A stretch of DNA of 64,000 nucleotides from Natronococcus sp. A-GB1 (lineage in GTDB: Archaea > Halobacteriota > Halobacteria > Halobacteriales > Natrialbaceae): assembly GCF_029688845.1 (NCBI RefSeq), contig NZ_JARUKW010000008.1, forward strand, positions 124,001-188,000, read 5' to 3'. Positions within the stretch are counted from its first letter, which is position 1; every line of letters starts with the position of its first letter. The notes beneath the pieces were generated by a model, which was not told where the DNA came from, did not search any database, and saw nothing but the letters and a program-made list of their open reading frames with translations. Made by a program: the position numbers and the translations under genes. This document shows positions 26,172 to 35,195 of this stretch, piece after piece.

Positions 26172-26189
26172 CCCGCCGTAAACGGCGGG
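26172..26189. repeat. left-end hairpin of IS1341-type element
   Basis: A perfect 8-bp stem (CCCGCCGT / ACGGCGGG) with a 2-base loop. It is followed by ctctctcgctgtttaaag, the kind of AT-containing flank beside which IS200/IS605 left ends insert. It lies 36 bp beyond the ribbon-helix-helix gene's stop. Confidence 0.7.
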
Positions 26190-26374
26190 ACTCTCTCGCT
26201 GTTTAAAGATAGGCTTCAGAGCCGACCGAGCGCCGGGAGCGCAGTGGTGACGACGCAAACGCTCGGAGCCGGGCGTCGGCACGAATTTTCTGCTGGCATA
26301 TAACCATTAGTAGAATCTCTCGAGCTACGAAAGTAGCCAATAGAACAAAAGCCTAGAAGTTCCATTACAAAAAC

Positions 26375-26698
26375 ATGGTGGGGACATTCACCGTCGACCT
26401 GCGAGATGGACGGAGCGTTCCGTTCGACGAAATCGTGGTGCTGGAGCGGAAGAACGGCATGTGGATCCGCTGTATCAGGGACGAGCCCAGCCGGCGCGAG
26501 CAGCTTCCGGAGACGACGAAGTATTATCGCCTCGAGACCGACGTCGAGCGCATCGTTATCGAGCCCAATGGCGAGTCGTACGAAACCTCACTCTCGCCGG
26601 GGGCAGAGACGGACGCGCCGGACGGAGCTGTCGCCCTGCTCGAGGAGGCCGACGGGGAGCTCGCCGACGACGAGACGGTTCGGCGGCTGCTCGAGTAG
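26375..26698 (+). CDS. hypothetical haloarchaeal protein
   Basis: This 107-residue acidic protein has a beta-rich first half (MVGTFTVDLRDGRSVPFDEI, YYRLETDVERIVIEPNGESY) and an Asp/Glu/Ala-rich tail (LLEEADGELADDETVRRLLE). Coding character is strong, but I recognise no family. It follows the transposon's left end by about 185 bp on the opposite strand to tnpB and probably predates the insertion. Confidence 0.65.
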   Translation: MVGTFTVDLRDGRSVPFDEIVVLERKNGMWIRCIRDEPSRREQLPETTKYYRLETDVERIVIEPNGESYETSLSPGAETDAPDGAVALLEEADGELADDETVRRLLE

Positions 26699-26778
26699 TG
26701 ACGACGGAGCCGCCCCTCGGCGTGCGACCGTCCGCTCGCCCGGCGCCTGGCTGTCGTGGGTACGGATAGCCCATCGAC

Positions 26779-26958
26779 CTACTCTTCTCGACGGGCGGCG
26801 TCGGTCGACTCTCTGACCACCTCGAACTCGCTCGAGCCGCAGCGACAGCCGTCCCTCGAGCCGATCGGCTGTACCGCTCCGTCTGATGCAATCCTGGCAG
26901 CGTAGGCCGATCCACACTTCGTACAGACCGCCATTCTTCGTTCCTCCTCCTCACCCAT
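26779..26958 (-). CDS. 59-residue zinc-ribbon mini-protein
   Basis: The minus-strand frame opens MGEEEERRMAVCTKCGSAYA and later has DGCRCGSSEFEVV. It thus offers a CxxC pair (residues 12-15) and a CxC pair (38-40), a typical four-Cys zinc ribbon. Start and stop are clean and residue usage is haloarchaeal. Function is unknown. It lies convergent to the 26375 gene. Confidence 0.7.
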   Translation of the reverse strand: MGEEEERRMAVCTKCGSAYAARIASDGAVQPIGSRDGCRCGSSEFEVVRESTDAARREE

Positions 26959-27134
26959 GCACTATCACACGACACGGTGTGTGATTATTTTATTGATACT
27001 TCTCACGATTCCTCGTTCGGGTGAGTCCGACGTCCTCGCGGTCGCATTCGGCTCGCTCGTCCGTTCCCGAGTTCGTCGGTGTACTTTTCGGCCGCGACTC
27101 ACCATCGACTCGGCGGTTCGTTCTCCGACTCGAG

Positions 27135-28331
27135 TCACGCGTGTGACGGCCGAGCGGTGCCGACGGCGGTCGACCAGAGCCCGACGAGAACCGCGGCGAA
27201 GGTGAGAGCGATCGCGATCGTGAAGCTCCCGGTGTAGGCGACGCTCGCGGTCCCCAGCGGGGGCATCGCCAGCGCGGTTACGCCGATCGCGATGTTGAAC
27301 ACGCCGACGATGGCGGTGTCCTTCTCGGGGGAGTAGATCGTCATCACCAGCGGGATGTACAGCGTCGCGGAGCCGCCGAGTCCGAGCCCGATCAGGAAGA
27401 TCGCGATCGGGAGCATCGAGTCGGTCGAGGCGAACAGCAGGCCGATGCCGGCGGCCGCGGCGGTGAGCGAGGCGAGGAAGGCCCGCCGGGAGCCGACGAC
27501 GTCGGCGAGGTAGCCGCTGCCGATCCGCGAGATGATGCTCACGCCGCCGATCAGTCCGAACGCGGCCGACGCGCCCGCCTCGGTGAGTCCACGGGAGGCG
27601 AACAGATCGACGGCGTAGGCGGCGAGTAGCTGGTACCACGCGAACGAGAGCGCGATCCCGACGAACAGCAGCTGGAACGTTCGCGTTCCGCCGAGCCGAG
27701 CGAGCCACTCGAGGAGTTCGCCCGCGGTCGCGGTCGACTGCTCGGCCCACTGCGGACGCCGACAGACCAGTCCGGCCAGCAGGAACGCGACCGCAGTCAC
27801 CGACATCACGAGGAGAAATCCCGGGCGGACGCCGAGCTCCGCGAGGACGAGCTGCCAGATCGGCGGCAGGACGGTCAGCCCGAGCCCGTTGCCGACGAAG
27901 ATCAGCCCCGTCGCGGCGCCGCGGCGGCGATCGAACCAGCGCGGGACGACCGACGCGAGCAGGACGAACGCCGTCCCCAGCGCGAGTCCGAGGAACGCGA
28001 AGACGACCGCCAGTCCGGCGATCGACTCCACGAGGTACAGCGCGGGCGCCAGCAGCCCCGTCACGAGCGAACAGGCGAGTAACACGAGCCGAGAGTCCAG
28101 GCGGGTGCCGAAGACGCCGACGAGTCCGGAGCCGATAAAGAAGGTAAACAGCATGACGGCGAACACGCCCGACAGCGCGAGCGGCGAGACCCCGAAAGCG
28201 TCGCTGAACGGCGCGCGGAAGATGCCGTACGACAGCGGCGTGCCGAAGGTAAAGACCATCGCGACGGCGCCGACGATCGCCACCAGCCAGCTGCGGCGAC
28301 CGTCGGGACGTTCCTGGTCGTCGGTGCGCAC
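27135..28331 (-). CDS. MFS transporter, monocarboxylate/oxalate-like
   Basis: This 398-residue carrier has 12 predicted helices. The arrangement FTFGTPLSYGIFRAPF at TM1 and RWFDRRRGAATGLIFVGNG at TM4-5 resembles the monocarboxylate/oxalate-formate (OFA/MCT) branch of the MFS. It would move an organic acid across the cell membrane, but the precise substrate is unknown. The start codon is GTG at 28331; no upstream ATG improves it. Confidence 0.85.
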   Translation of the reverse strand: MRTDDQERPDGRRSWLVAIVGAVAMVFTFGTPLSYGIFRAPFSDAFGVSPLALSGVFAVMLFTFFIGSGLVGVFGTRLDSRLVLLACSLVTGLLAPALYLVESIAGLAVVFAFLGLALGTAFVLLASVVPRWFDRRRGAATGLIFVGNGLGLTVLPPIWQLVLAELGVRPGFLLVMSVTAVAFLLAGLVCRRPQWAEQSTATAGELLEWLARLGGTRTFQLLFVGIALSFAWYQLLAAYAVDLFASRGLTEAGASAAFGLIGGVSIISRIGSGYLADVVGSRRAFLASLTAAAAGIGLLFASTDSMLPIAIFLIGLGLGGSATLYIPLVMTIYSPEKDTAIVGVFNIAIGVTALAMPPLGTASVAYTGSFTIAIALTFAAVLVGLWSTAVGTARPSHA

Positions 28332-28567
28332 GGCACTGTCTCGAGCGCGCTCGGTCGAAAGGATTCTGATCCTCCAGTACCGTTGCCGAGATCGCCTCGA
28401 GTCGCCGCGGCGACGGCCACCGCGAAGCTACTTGCCCCTGTACGGTGCAGGACCCTCGAGCGGACGGACGGCCGTCCGCCAGCATCCATGGCCGACTACC
28501 AGTCGCGATTCGCGCTTCGAACGCCACAGCAGGAGCCGACGACCGAACGGGCGAGGAAAGTCGACCG

Positions 28568-28690
28568 ATGACGCCGCTCGAGCCGATGCTCGCGGTCGTT
28601 TTCGGGCTCTCCGTAACGTACCTGCTGGCCTGGTGGTACTGGTGGGACGTCCTCACCGACGAGGGGATCGAACTCGAGTACGCCGAGTGA
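28568..28690 (+). CDS. 40-residue single-span membrane protein
   Basis: ATG 28568 opens MTPLEPMLAVVFGLSVTYLL and continues with AWWYWWDVLTDEGIELEYAE. A single transmembrane helix covers about residues 6-28 with an acidic cytoplasmic or external tail. The size and Trp-rich end resemble small subunits of transporters, but none is adjacent; the nearest partner is the divergent MFS gene. Support is modest because of its length. Confidence 0.55.
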   Translation: MTPLEPMLAVVFGLSVTYLLAWWYWWDVLTDEGIELEYAE

Positions 28691-28816
28691 CGGGTTCTCG
28701 AGGTTGGCGTCCGACTGCGCTGCGTGTCTTAGCTATGCGGTCGACCACTACCGCATGAGGGTCGGTCCCACGGGTTTATCGGCTCCGACGAAGAGTTCGT
28801 AGCTGGGTCGACACCA

Positions 28817-29230
28817 ATGAGCAAACTGACGCTGGATACGGCAAAAGAGATCGTGGACGCGGCCGAACGGCGGGCGGCGGAGATCGACGTCCCAATGTGT
28901 ATCGCGGTGGCCGATGAGGGCGGAAACCTCGTCGCGTTCCACCGCATGGACGGCGCGCTGCTCGCGAGCATCGACATCGCGCGGAACAAAGCCTACTCGT
29001 CGGTGGCGCTGGAGATGGAGACGCAGACCATCCAGGAGGTGTCACAGCCGGGCGAGTCGCTGTACGGGCTGGGAACCACGAACGACGGCCGGATCGTCAC
29101 CTTCGGTGGCGGACTTCCCCTCGAGGACGACGACGGGACCGTCGTCGGCGGCGTCGGCGTCTCCGGCGGGAGCGCGGACGAGGACGTCGACGTCGCGGAA
29201 GCCGGTGTCGACGCGTTCGACCGCAGCTAG
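28817..29230 (+). CDS. GlcG/HbpS-family (DUF336) heme- or cofactor-binding protein
   Basis: This 137-residue single-domain protein has the family hallmarks: LTLDTAKEIVDAAERRAAEI at the N-terminus, VADEGGNLVAFHRMDGALL in the middle, and the glycine-rich GGGLPLED and VGGVGVSGGS near the end. HbpS/GlcG relatives bind heme or cobalamin-related ligands and act in sensing or cofactor handling. The C-terminal motif is intact. The neighbouring UspA gene begins 63 bp later and may share the transcript. Confidence 0.85.
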   Translation: MSKLTLDTAKEIVDAAERRAAEIDVPMCIAVADEGGNLVAFHRMDGALLASIDIARNKAYSSVALEMETQTIQEVSQPGESLYGLGTTNDGRIVTFGGGLPLEDDDGTVVGGVGVSGGSADEDVDVAEAGVDAFDRS

Positions 29231-29293
29231 CGTGGTCCGACTACCGTGGGGATACGTCGGACGCGCCCTCGCGGCGCGTCCCGTCGGGCAGCG

Positions 29294-29722
29294 ATGAGCG
29301 ACGGAATCGTCGCGGTCGTGAGCGGTACCACCGTCCCCGAACGCGTGCTCTTCGAGGCCGCGCGCCGGGCCGACGACTCCGGCGCGACCGTCCACGTCCT
29401 CTACGTGCTCGGCCTCGAGTGGTACGCGAGCGCGGAGCTCTGGCTGGCCGAACGACTGCGGATTCCGACCGGTACCGACACGATACGGGAGATCTGTGAA
29501 CGCAAGGCCGATCGACTCGCCGCGCCCGCACTCGAGCGCTACGAGACTGCCGGACGGATCGGACACCCGCTCGACGAGATCGTCGAATACGCCACGGAGG
29601 TCGAGGCCGACACCGTCGTCGTCGACAGCGACCTGCAGTCGGGGACCGGTGCCTGGCGCCGAGTTTCGGACCCGCTTGAGGCGTTTCGCGAGCGGGAGCT
29701 GTCGGTCGTTCCGGTGTACTGA
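29294..29722 (+). CDS. UspA-like universal stress protein
   Basis: This 142-residue protein has the UspA alpha/beta fold: an N-terminal strand (GIVAVVSGTTVPERVLFEAA), ATVHVLYVLG as the second strand, and EADTVVVDSD as the fourth. The ATP-binding G-x2-G-x9-G-S/T signature of classic UspA is degenerate, so ATP binding is doubtful. The ATG at 29294 is preferred to a longer Arg-rich upstream extension. A second UspA gene lies at 30247, separated from this one by a MITE and a zinc-ribbon gene. Confidence 0.78.
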   Translation: MSDGIVAVVSGTTVPERVLFEAARRADDSGATVHVLYVLGLEWYASAELWLAERLRIPTGTDTIREICERKADRLAAPALERYETAGRIGHPLDEIVEYATEVEADTVVVDSDLQSGTGAWRRVSDPLEAFRERELSVVPVY

Positions 29723-29796
29723 AAGGGTGATGTAGCAGAACCTCAGGGGGGTCACTCGAGGACATCGTTGACAAGTTCCGGGCTTCGACCGGCGGA

Positions 29797-29882
29797 CTAT
29801 AGTAGCAACTGAAACTGTTTGCACATCGATCGCACAGTTGTCGTGCGATCGAGTGCGCACTGACTGTCAGTGGTTACTATAG
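29797..29882. mobile_element. 86-bp MITE, copy 1
   Basis: The element has imperfect 18-bp terminal inverted repeats beginning CTATAGTA and an internal hairpin around cgatcgcac/gtgcgatcg (29827-29851). A second copy of exactly the same length is at 57846-57931; by eye they differ at 9 of 86 positions. It has no coding capacity. It ends one base before the stop codon of the zinc-ribbon gene at 29884, so it sits in that gene's 3-prime flank. No clear target duplication is seen here. Confidence 0.75.
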
Positions 29883-29883
29883 G

Positions 29884-30036
29884 TTAGTTGAACCACTCGC
29901 CATACTCCTCGCAGGCGCCACACGTCGCGTGTGTCACCCACGCGTCGCCGTGGTCGTGTTCGGTCGGCGCAACCCGGGAGAGCTGGAGGTTCGTGGATCC
30001 GCACTCGGGACACTGCGGGGGGATCGCCTCGTTCAT
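29884..30036 (-). CDS. 50-residue zinc-ribbon mini-protein, paralogue A
   Basis: The minus-strand frame opens MNEAIPPQCPECGSTNLQLS and ends CGACEEYGEWFN. The two CxxC pairs (residues 9-12 and 39-42) make a zinc ribbon. The protein at 38646-38798 has the same length, the same Cys spacing and many identical residues, so they are paralogues. This small family with its EHDH/DHDR acidic-His middle is common in haloarchaea; function is not known. The stop lies against a MITE. Confidence 0.78.
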   Translation of the reverse strand: MNEAIPPQCPECGSTNLQLSRVAPTEHDHGDAWVTHATCGACEEYGEWFN

Positions 30037-30246
30037 TATAACACATAACTCAATCCGTGATATTAAAACTTGTCAGTGATTTCTTGTTTTCGAATCGCGC
30101 CTGACGCACCCGGCCCGAGGCGTAGGGTGCAGACTCCCTCGGTTCCTTCGAGCAACGGGACACCCGTCTCATACCGTCTGCCGACCGATTCTCTCGAAAC
30201 AGGAACGACTGATAGTACTATCGCCGCTCGAGCGGGATGTTCTCGT

Positions 30247-30675
30247 ATGAGGTATCTCATCGCAACCGACGGTTCCGAGGTCAGCGACACCGCGGTCGAG
30301 CGCGCGGCGCGCGACGCGAGCGCGCTGGAGGCCTCCCTCGAGATCGTCCACGTGCTGACACCCGAAACGGAGTTCGTGGACGGAGCGCTCGTGTTGCCCG
30401 GCGAGGAGCGCGCCGTCGAGTACGGCGAGCGGACGCTCCGCCAGGCGACGGAGCTGGCGACCGAAACCGTCGCCGAGGGAGCCGATCTCGAGATCACGAC
30501 CGAGCTGCTGGCGGGGCGGCCCGCGGCGGCGATCGCCGACTACGCCGCCGAGGCCGATGTCGACGGGATCTACGTCGGCCACCGCGGGCTCTCGACGGAA
30601 CACGAACGGGTTGTCGGCAGTGTCGCCAAGGCGGTCGTCGACAAGTCGACCGTTCCCGTGACGATCGTCAAGTGA
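30247..30675 (+). CDS. UspA-family universal stress protein
   Basis: This 142-residue protein has a classic start (MRYLIATDGSEVSDTAVERA) with the first strand and nucleotide-binding Asp, LEIVHVLTP as strand two, and DVDGIYVGHRGLSTEHERVV. It ends VVDKSTVPVTIVK, the usual UspA close. The GHRG..VVGSVAK..V stretch fits the ATP-binding G-x2-G-x9-G form. UspA proteins modulate stress responses and transport. The ATG at 30247 aligns with the family; the longer upstream frame has no coding character. Confidence 0.85.
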   Translation: MRYLIATDGSEVSDTAVERAARDASALEASLEIVHVLTPETEFVDGALVLPGEERAVEYGERTLRQATELATETVAEGADLEITTELLAGRPAAAIADYAAEADVDGIYVGHRGLSTEHERVVGSVAKAVVDKSTVPVTIVK

Positions 30676-31352
30676 CGAGGATCGACCCCTCGCTCTCGTC
30701 GCCGACGGAATCGGGTCGTCCGTCTTCGAACAACCCGGCGGCGCGGCGGCAACGGCGTTCTCGGTTTTATCTCGGATCAGTCCGAACGAGGCGGGACCGC
30801 CGTCGTCGGCTCCTGCTGTTGCCGATTGGCAATTTCTCTTCCCTTTCGCCCGGTCCGAAGTATGTGTATTAAACCTATTGGGGATGATTGAGAACATAGC
30901 CAAAACTTCACTCCAGACCTTGGTGTGCTTGCGCCATTAGAAGGATTTATTACTGGACGATCTATACACCAACCACGGTGGTGATGCCAACGAATACCAT
31001 CCAATTCGTCAGTCGATGTGCCTGTGGCAACCGAGGTCGTGACTCGATCCTCTGAGATCAGATGCCGGAGACGCCTCGTCCGCTGCCTCCTGTCATGCTT
31101 CCACCTTTGCGACCCGGTTTTTCGTTCGCTTCGACCGATCGTCTTCAGCGGTGAGCAATTTAGCTGGGCACCGTCCGTCGCTTCCGAGTGAGCCGCTCGC
31201 TCGTGAGAGTACCTGTCGATCGATTGCTTGGATAGACCTTCTTCCGATATTCACATAGATCACACTTAGTGTCAATTATTAAATATGATATTATCAGGAA
31301 TTTAAATTAGTAACAACCTTTATTGTATCCATTAGTGGATGGCAGATGTACC
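30676..31352. other. 677-bp intergenic region, no supported gene
   Basis: Two AT-rich blocks (30860-30970 and 31230-31335) frame a GC-richer middle. Short frames occur on both strands but none has a motif or clean start. The right AT-rich block is a plausible promoter for the M14 pseudogene at 31353. Confidence 0.35.
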
Positions 31353-32361
31353 ATGCGACGTCGGACCACACTCAAACTGCTCGGCAGTGTTGCGGGAGCG
31401 AGCGCGATCGGCGCGACGACGGTCAGCGCGGATGATTCGTGGGCTCGCGAGGAAACGCGTCGGTTCTACACCTACGAAGAGGTCCAAGAGTTGCTCGGGG
31501 GCTTCGAGCAACGGGCGCGACGACCGTTCGAACTCGAGAAGATCAGCGAGAGCCTCGAAGGCCGCGACCTGACCGTCGCCCGCGTCGGCAGCGGCGACAC
31601 GGACGTCTTCTTCGTCTCCGAACAACACGGCGACGAGCCCACCGGGACGAACGCGATCCTCGCGGAGCTCCGCGAACTCGCGACTTCCGGGAGCCCCTTC
31701 GCGCTCGGTTACGGACGAGCTAACCGTCCATGTCCTGCCGATGCAGAACCCGGACGGAGCGATGCGTAACCAGCGCGAAAACGCCGACAACGTCGACCCG
31801 AACCGCCAGCACGACTACGAGGTCGGGTCCGACGACAACCCGTCGCCGGAGACGCAGGCGATGATCGACTACGTCGTCCCGCTGGAACCGCTGTGGGTTG
31901 CCGATCTGCACACCCAGGGCGGAATGTACTACGACGAGAACGAAAATCCCGGTGACATGTTCCACTCGTCGAATTTCTGGCCAAACGCAAGCGGGGTCGA
32001 CCCGGAGGCGATCGAACTCTCCCAACAGCTCAACGTCGCGATGTACGATCACGCCGAAGGGAAGGCAAACGCCCAACTCTCGGTCTATCCGGGTGGCGAC
32101 ACGGTCAACATCGCCCGCAACGCCTACGGTGCCCGTGGTTTCGGGAGCATCCTCAACGAGATGACCGGCCAGATGGGCGATCGTGGCTCCCGAATGGAGG
32201 GACAGATGGTCCGCATCATGCGCAACGAGAACCGCGCCATCCTCGAGGAGACCGCTGAGGGCACGCTCCGAGATCGCGACTCCGGACGCGTCGACGAGAT
32301 TCCGGACCGTCCGGATTTCGGTGAGGGCGGCGACTGGCCGTGGGAGGCCAGCACCGAGTAG
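31353..32361 (+). pseudogene. Tat-exported M14 zinc carboxypeptidase, frameshifted
   Basis: The first frame (31353-31769) encodes a Tat signal (MRRRTTLKLLGSVAG) and the first M14 zinc motif, EQHGDEPTGTNA (His and Glu ligands). The second frame, shifted by +1, continues from about 31705 with LTVHVLPMQNPDGA, VDPNR and the third zinc ligand in DLHTQGG, and ends at 32361. The reading frame breaks near 31700-31712. All catalytic elements are otherwise present, so decay is recent, or a base was miscalled. The intact enzyme would remove C-terminal residues from peptides or cleave amides outside the cell. Confidence 0.75.
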
Positions 32362-32517
32362 GTAACTCCGAGCGTCAGCGGTTCGTTTTTGTCACTGGTT
32401 ATCGTTCGTCGACGGTCGTGGGGAGATTCGGTAGCCGACCGCTACAGTCCTAGGTAGCCTCGGATGAACGGCTGCACCGGGCGATTACCCATATCGCCCG
32501 CGGGAGACGGTGACACG

Positions 32518-33027
32518 ATGATGGGTCGCACAGGGGAAGGCGCATCGCCGGTCGAGAACCCCTTCGCCGCGGGGTCGACGGCCGAACGGCTGTACGAACT
32601 GCTCGCCCGGACGGACGGGGAACAGTCCGTCGCCGAGCTGGCGGCGCGAGCCGACTGCGACCGCGTCGCGGTTCGGGAGACACTCGAGTCGTTCGCCGAA
32701 CTCGGGATCGTCACCGAACGGAGGGGGTCGCCCTCGACTTACGAACGAAACGACAGGCGGTTTCCCCGGAGCGAGGACGGGGCGGCGGTGCTCGCACGGG
32801 AGCGGTCGCTCGAGGAGCTCGAGGCGCGGATGGACGTACTGGTCGATCGGGTGTGGCGCTACCAGTGCCGCTACGACGCCGAGACGCCCCTCGGTGTCGA
32901 CGGCCGAACCGTCGACATCACGCCGGCGGCGCTGGCCGACTGGGAGACCGCCCGGGCGGAGCTGCAACGGTGCGAGCGCGCGCGGCGGCTCCGACTACGT
33001 GAGGTGGTGTCCGAAGAACGGATCTGA
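32518..33027 (+). CDS. winged-helix transcriptional regulator (DUF7342-like)
   Basis: This 169-residue protein has an N-terminal winged helix (about residues 15-75, with SVAELAARADCDRVAVRETL then FAELGIVTERRG) followed by a helical C-terminal half (EELEARMDVLVDRVWRYQCR, ETARAELQRCERARRLRLRE). The layout matches the haloarchaeal regulator at 51417, which is paired with a TumE-like toxin. Here no toxin gene follows. Two adjacent ATGs (32518 and 32521) are possible starts. A solitary regulator or orphan antitoxin are both possible. Confidence 0.72.
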   Translation: MMGRTGEGASPVENPFAAGSTAERLYELLARTDGEQSVAELAARADCDRVAVRETLESFAELGIVTERRGSPSTYERNDRRFPRSEDGAAVLARERSLEELEARMDVLVDRVWRYQCRYDAETPLGVDGRTVDITPAALADWETARAELQRCERARRLRLREVVSEERI

Positions 33028-33092
33028 CGGGGTCGCGGCTCGAGATAGCCGGGCCATTGAGGGCTCTCACTCGAAGCCTGCCGGGCTCGCGG

Positions 33093-34304
33093 TCACCTCG
33101 CGAGTGCTTCCTCGGCAGGCCGGAGGCGGACCGAAAACGTCGCGCCTTCCCCGGGCTCGGAGTCGACCTCGAGGGTGCCGTCGTGGCGCTCGGCGATGCG
33201 CTGACAGAGCGCCAGGCCGATCCCCGTTCCCTCGTGGTCGGCCTGGGTGTGGAGGCGGTCGAACACCTCGAAGATCCGCTCCTGGTCCTCGGGATCGATC
33301 CCGATCCCCTCGTCGCGAACCGCGATCTCCCACCGGTCGCCGACCCGTTCGGCGGAGACGTGGATGCGAGGCGGCTCGTCGCCGCTGTACTCGAGGGCGT
33401 TCGAGACGAGATTCTGAAAGAGCTGGCGCAGCTGGCTTCGGTCGCCCGCGACGCGGGGCAGTTCCTCGACGATGATCTCGGCGTCAGTCTCCTCGATTCG
33501 AACCCCCAGATCGGTCAGCGCGTTCTCGAGGACGGCGTCGAGGTCGACGGGCTCGAACGGGTCGCCCCGCGTCTCCACCCGGGAGTACTCCAGGAGGTCG
33601 TCGACCATCACCTGCATTCGGTCGGCGCCGTCGACGGCAAACTCGATGAACTCCTCGGCGTCCTCGTCGAGCTCGTCGCCGTAGCGCTCCTCGAGCAGCC
33701 GGAGGTAACTCGAGATCATCCGCAGGGGCTCCTGGAGGTCGTGACTGGCGGCGGAGGCGAACTGCTCCAAGCGCTCGTTGGAGGCCTCGAGCTCCCGGAC
33801 GGTCGCCTCGAGTTCCTGCTGTGTCTCCCGCAGCTCGTCGTTGCGCTCTTCGAGTCGGGCCTGAACCCGCTCGAGGGCGTCGTTTCGCCGCTCGATCTCC
33901 CGCTCCCGGGAGATCGCGCGCGACTCGTGGATCCCGATTCCGAGGCCGGCGACCGACCCGATCGCCAGCGCGACGGCTCGCGTGCCGAAGGTGAACTCGG
34001 TCGGGATCCCGGGGTGGAGCGCCCGGAGGACGAGGAAGGCGAGCATGACGCCGACGCCGGCGAGGCTCCACGTCGCGATCCGCCGGTAGAGGTCGGGTTC
34101 GATCTCGGACTCCGAGAGCCAGCTTCCGACGTACAGAAACAGCGCGCCCGTCAGCCCGAGCAACACGAAATCGATGAAGGCCTCGACGCTCGAGCCGCCG
34201 CCGGTGACCTTGAGCAGCGACTGGGTGGCGGCGACCGCGATAATACCCAGGCCGAGACCGTGGACGTACCGGGACCGACGAACCATCTCCCTCCAGTACC
34301 CCAT
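33093..34304 (-). CDS. membrane sensor histidine kinase
   Basis: This 403-residue kinase has four predicted N-terminal membrane helices (about residues 13-33, 43-62, 76-96 and 108-126), a coiled coil (about 130-180), a HisKA dimerisation domain with the phospho-acceptor H188 in SAASHDLQEPLRM, and a HATPase domain with the N box NLVSNALEYSG, the G1 box DEGIGIDPEDQERIFEVF and the G2 box GTGIGLALCQRI. It would sense a membrane or small-molecule signal and phosphorylate a response regulator. No regulator gene is adjacent, so it is an orphan kinase, a common situation in haloarchaea. Confidence 0.9.
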   Translation of the reverse strand: MGYWREMVRRSRYVHGLGLGIIAVAATQSLLKVTGGGSSVEAFIDFVLLGLTGALFLYVGSWLSESEIEPDLYRRIATWSLAGVGVMLAFLVLRALHPGIPTEFTFGTRAVALAIGSVAGLGIGIHESRAISREREIERRNDALERVQARLEERNDELRETQQELEATVRELEASNERLEQFASAASHDLQEPLRMISSYLRLLEERYGDELDEDAEEFIEFAVDGADRMQVMVDDLLEYSRVETRGDPFEPVDLDAVLENALTDLGVRIEETDAEIIVEELPRVAGDRSQLRQLFQNLVSNALEYSGDEPPRIHVSAERVGDRWEIAVRDEGIGIDPEDQERIFEVFDRLHTQADHEGTGIGLALCQRIAERHDGTLEVDSEPGEGATFSVRLRPAEEALAR

Positions 34305-34441
34305 GCGTTGGCATGAGGGTTGCTGTGGGAGGCCGTATGAGTGGGTGGTCGTTCAATCGTTTCTCGAGTTTGAACGGTGGTGAATTCGTATACATTCGCC
34401 TTCGAGAACCCACCCTCGGCGGTTCGCGGCGAGGTCGGCAC

Positions 34442-34993
34442 TCAGCGACGCGAGCGAACGTAGTCGAGCCCGGGGCAGCCGTCGAGATACCAGAGCGCGA
34501 GTCCGGCGGCGAACAGCGGGATCTCGAGCAGGAAGAAGATCCCCGAATGGGTGAACGGAGTGACGACGAACTCGACGATCGCCGGCGGCTCGAACAGGCG
34601 CTCGTGGTAGGTAAACGTCGGGTGGGAGAGAAACGGCCAGAACAGGAACTCGGTGTCGTTGGGGTAGCCGAGGTAGGCTCGCGGCGGGATATCCGCGACG
34701 AGGTGAGAGAGGTGTGCGAGGACGAACGCCGTCGCCGTCTCGAGGCGATCGAGGGCGATCGCCGAGGCGTAGACGACGAGGATCACGATACCGGTCGCGA
34801 GCAGGGAGTGGGCGAGGAATCGGCCGTGGGGAAACACGCCGAGCCAGCCGAGCGGTTTGTCGATCAGATCGGCGAACTGCGAGCCGAAGATGGCCGCGAG
34901 GGCGGGCTCGGGTCGGGGAGATCGTCCGAACCGACCGCGCGAGTACAGCGAGTAGACGATGTACGCGACGCCGAAGTGTCCCCAGGGCCACAT
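34442..34993 (-). CDS. membrane-bound metal-dependent hydrolase-like protein (YdjM/DUF457 type)
   Basis: This 183-residue protein has about four membrane helices. Conserved-looking polar positions lie at the membrane edge: MWPWGHFG at the start (His), SQFADLIDKPLGW, GRFLAHSLLAT and LAHLSHLVADIPP. The His/Asp pattern resembles the YdjM/DUF457 family of predicted membrane-associated metal hydrolases. Substrate is unknown. It lies 137 bp upstream of the kinase gene on the same strand and may be co-transcribed with it. Confidence 0.75.
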   Translation of the reverse strand: MWPWGHFGVAYIVYSLYSRGRFGRSPRPEPALAAIFGSQFADLIDKPLGWLGVFPHGRFLAHSLLATGIVILVVYASAIALDRLETATAFVLAHLSHLVADIPPRAYLGYPNDTEFLFWPFLSHPTFTYHERLFEPPAIVEFVVTPFTHSGIFFLLEIPLFAAGLALWYLDGCPGLDYVRSRR

Positions 34994-35195
34994 GGATTAG
35001 CCACGTCTATCTACGCCTATACCTTTGTCTAAATCGGCCGAGGGGAATCGGGTATCCCTCAAGTGCGGTGGCCTCTCGAAGGAGCCGAACCAGTTGGACA
35101 GATTCCGCCGCTCGAGTCCGGAACTGCCGTCTAGTTAGCGATCGGACGGGTCGTGATGAAAACGCTTTTACAGTTGACCGGCCAGTGCTCAGAGG

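Larger units (their letters stand above)
24571..26189 (-). mobile_element. IS1341-type (IS200/IS605 family, tnpB-only) element
   Basis: The span is bounded by two perfect hairpins (24571-24590 and 26172-26189), the design expected for subterminal ends of IS200/IS605 elements. Inside are tnpB on the minus strand and a small divergent ribbon-helix-helix gene. No Y1 transposase gene (tnpA) is present, so movement would need TnpA in trans. Exact outer boundaries may lie some bases outside the hairpins. No target-site duplication is expected for this family, and none was seen. Confidence 0.75.

Noticed and set aside
30777-31004. 75-codon minus-strand frame after the second UspA gene
   Set aside because: It has no motif, an improbable start context and no conserved-looking block. 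It is left as non-coding.
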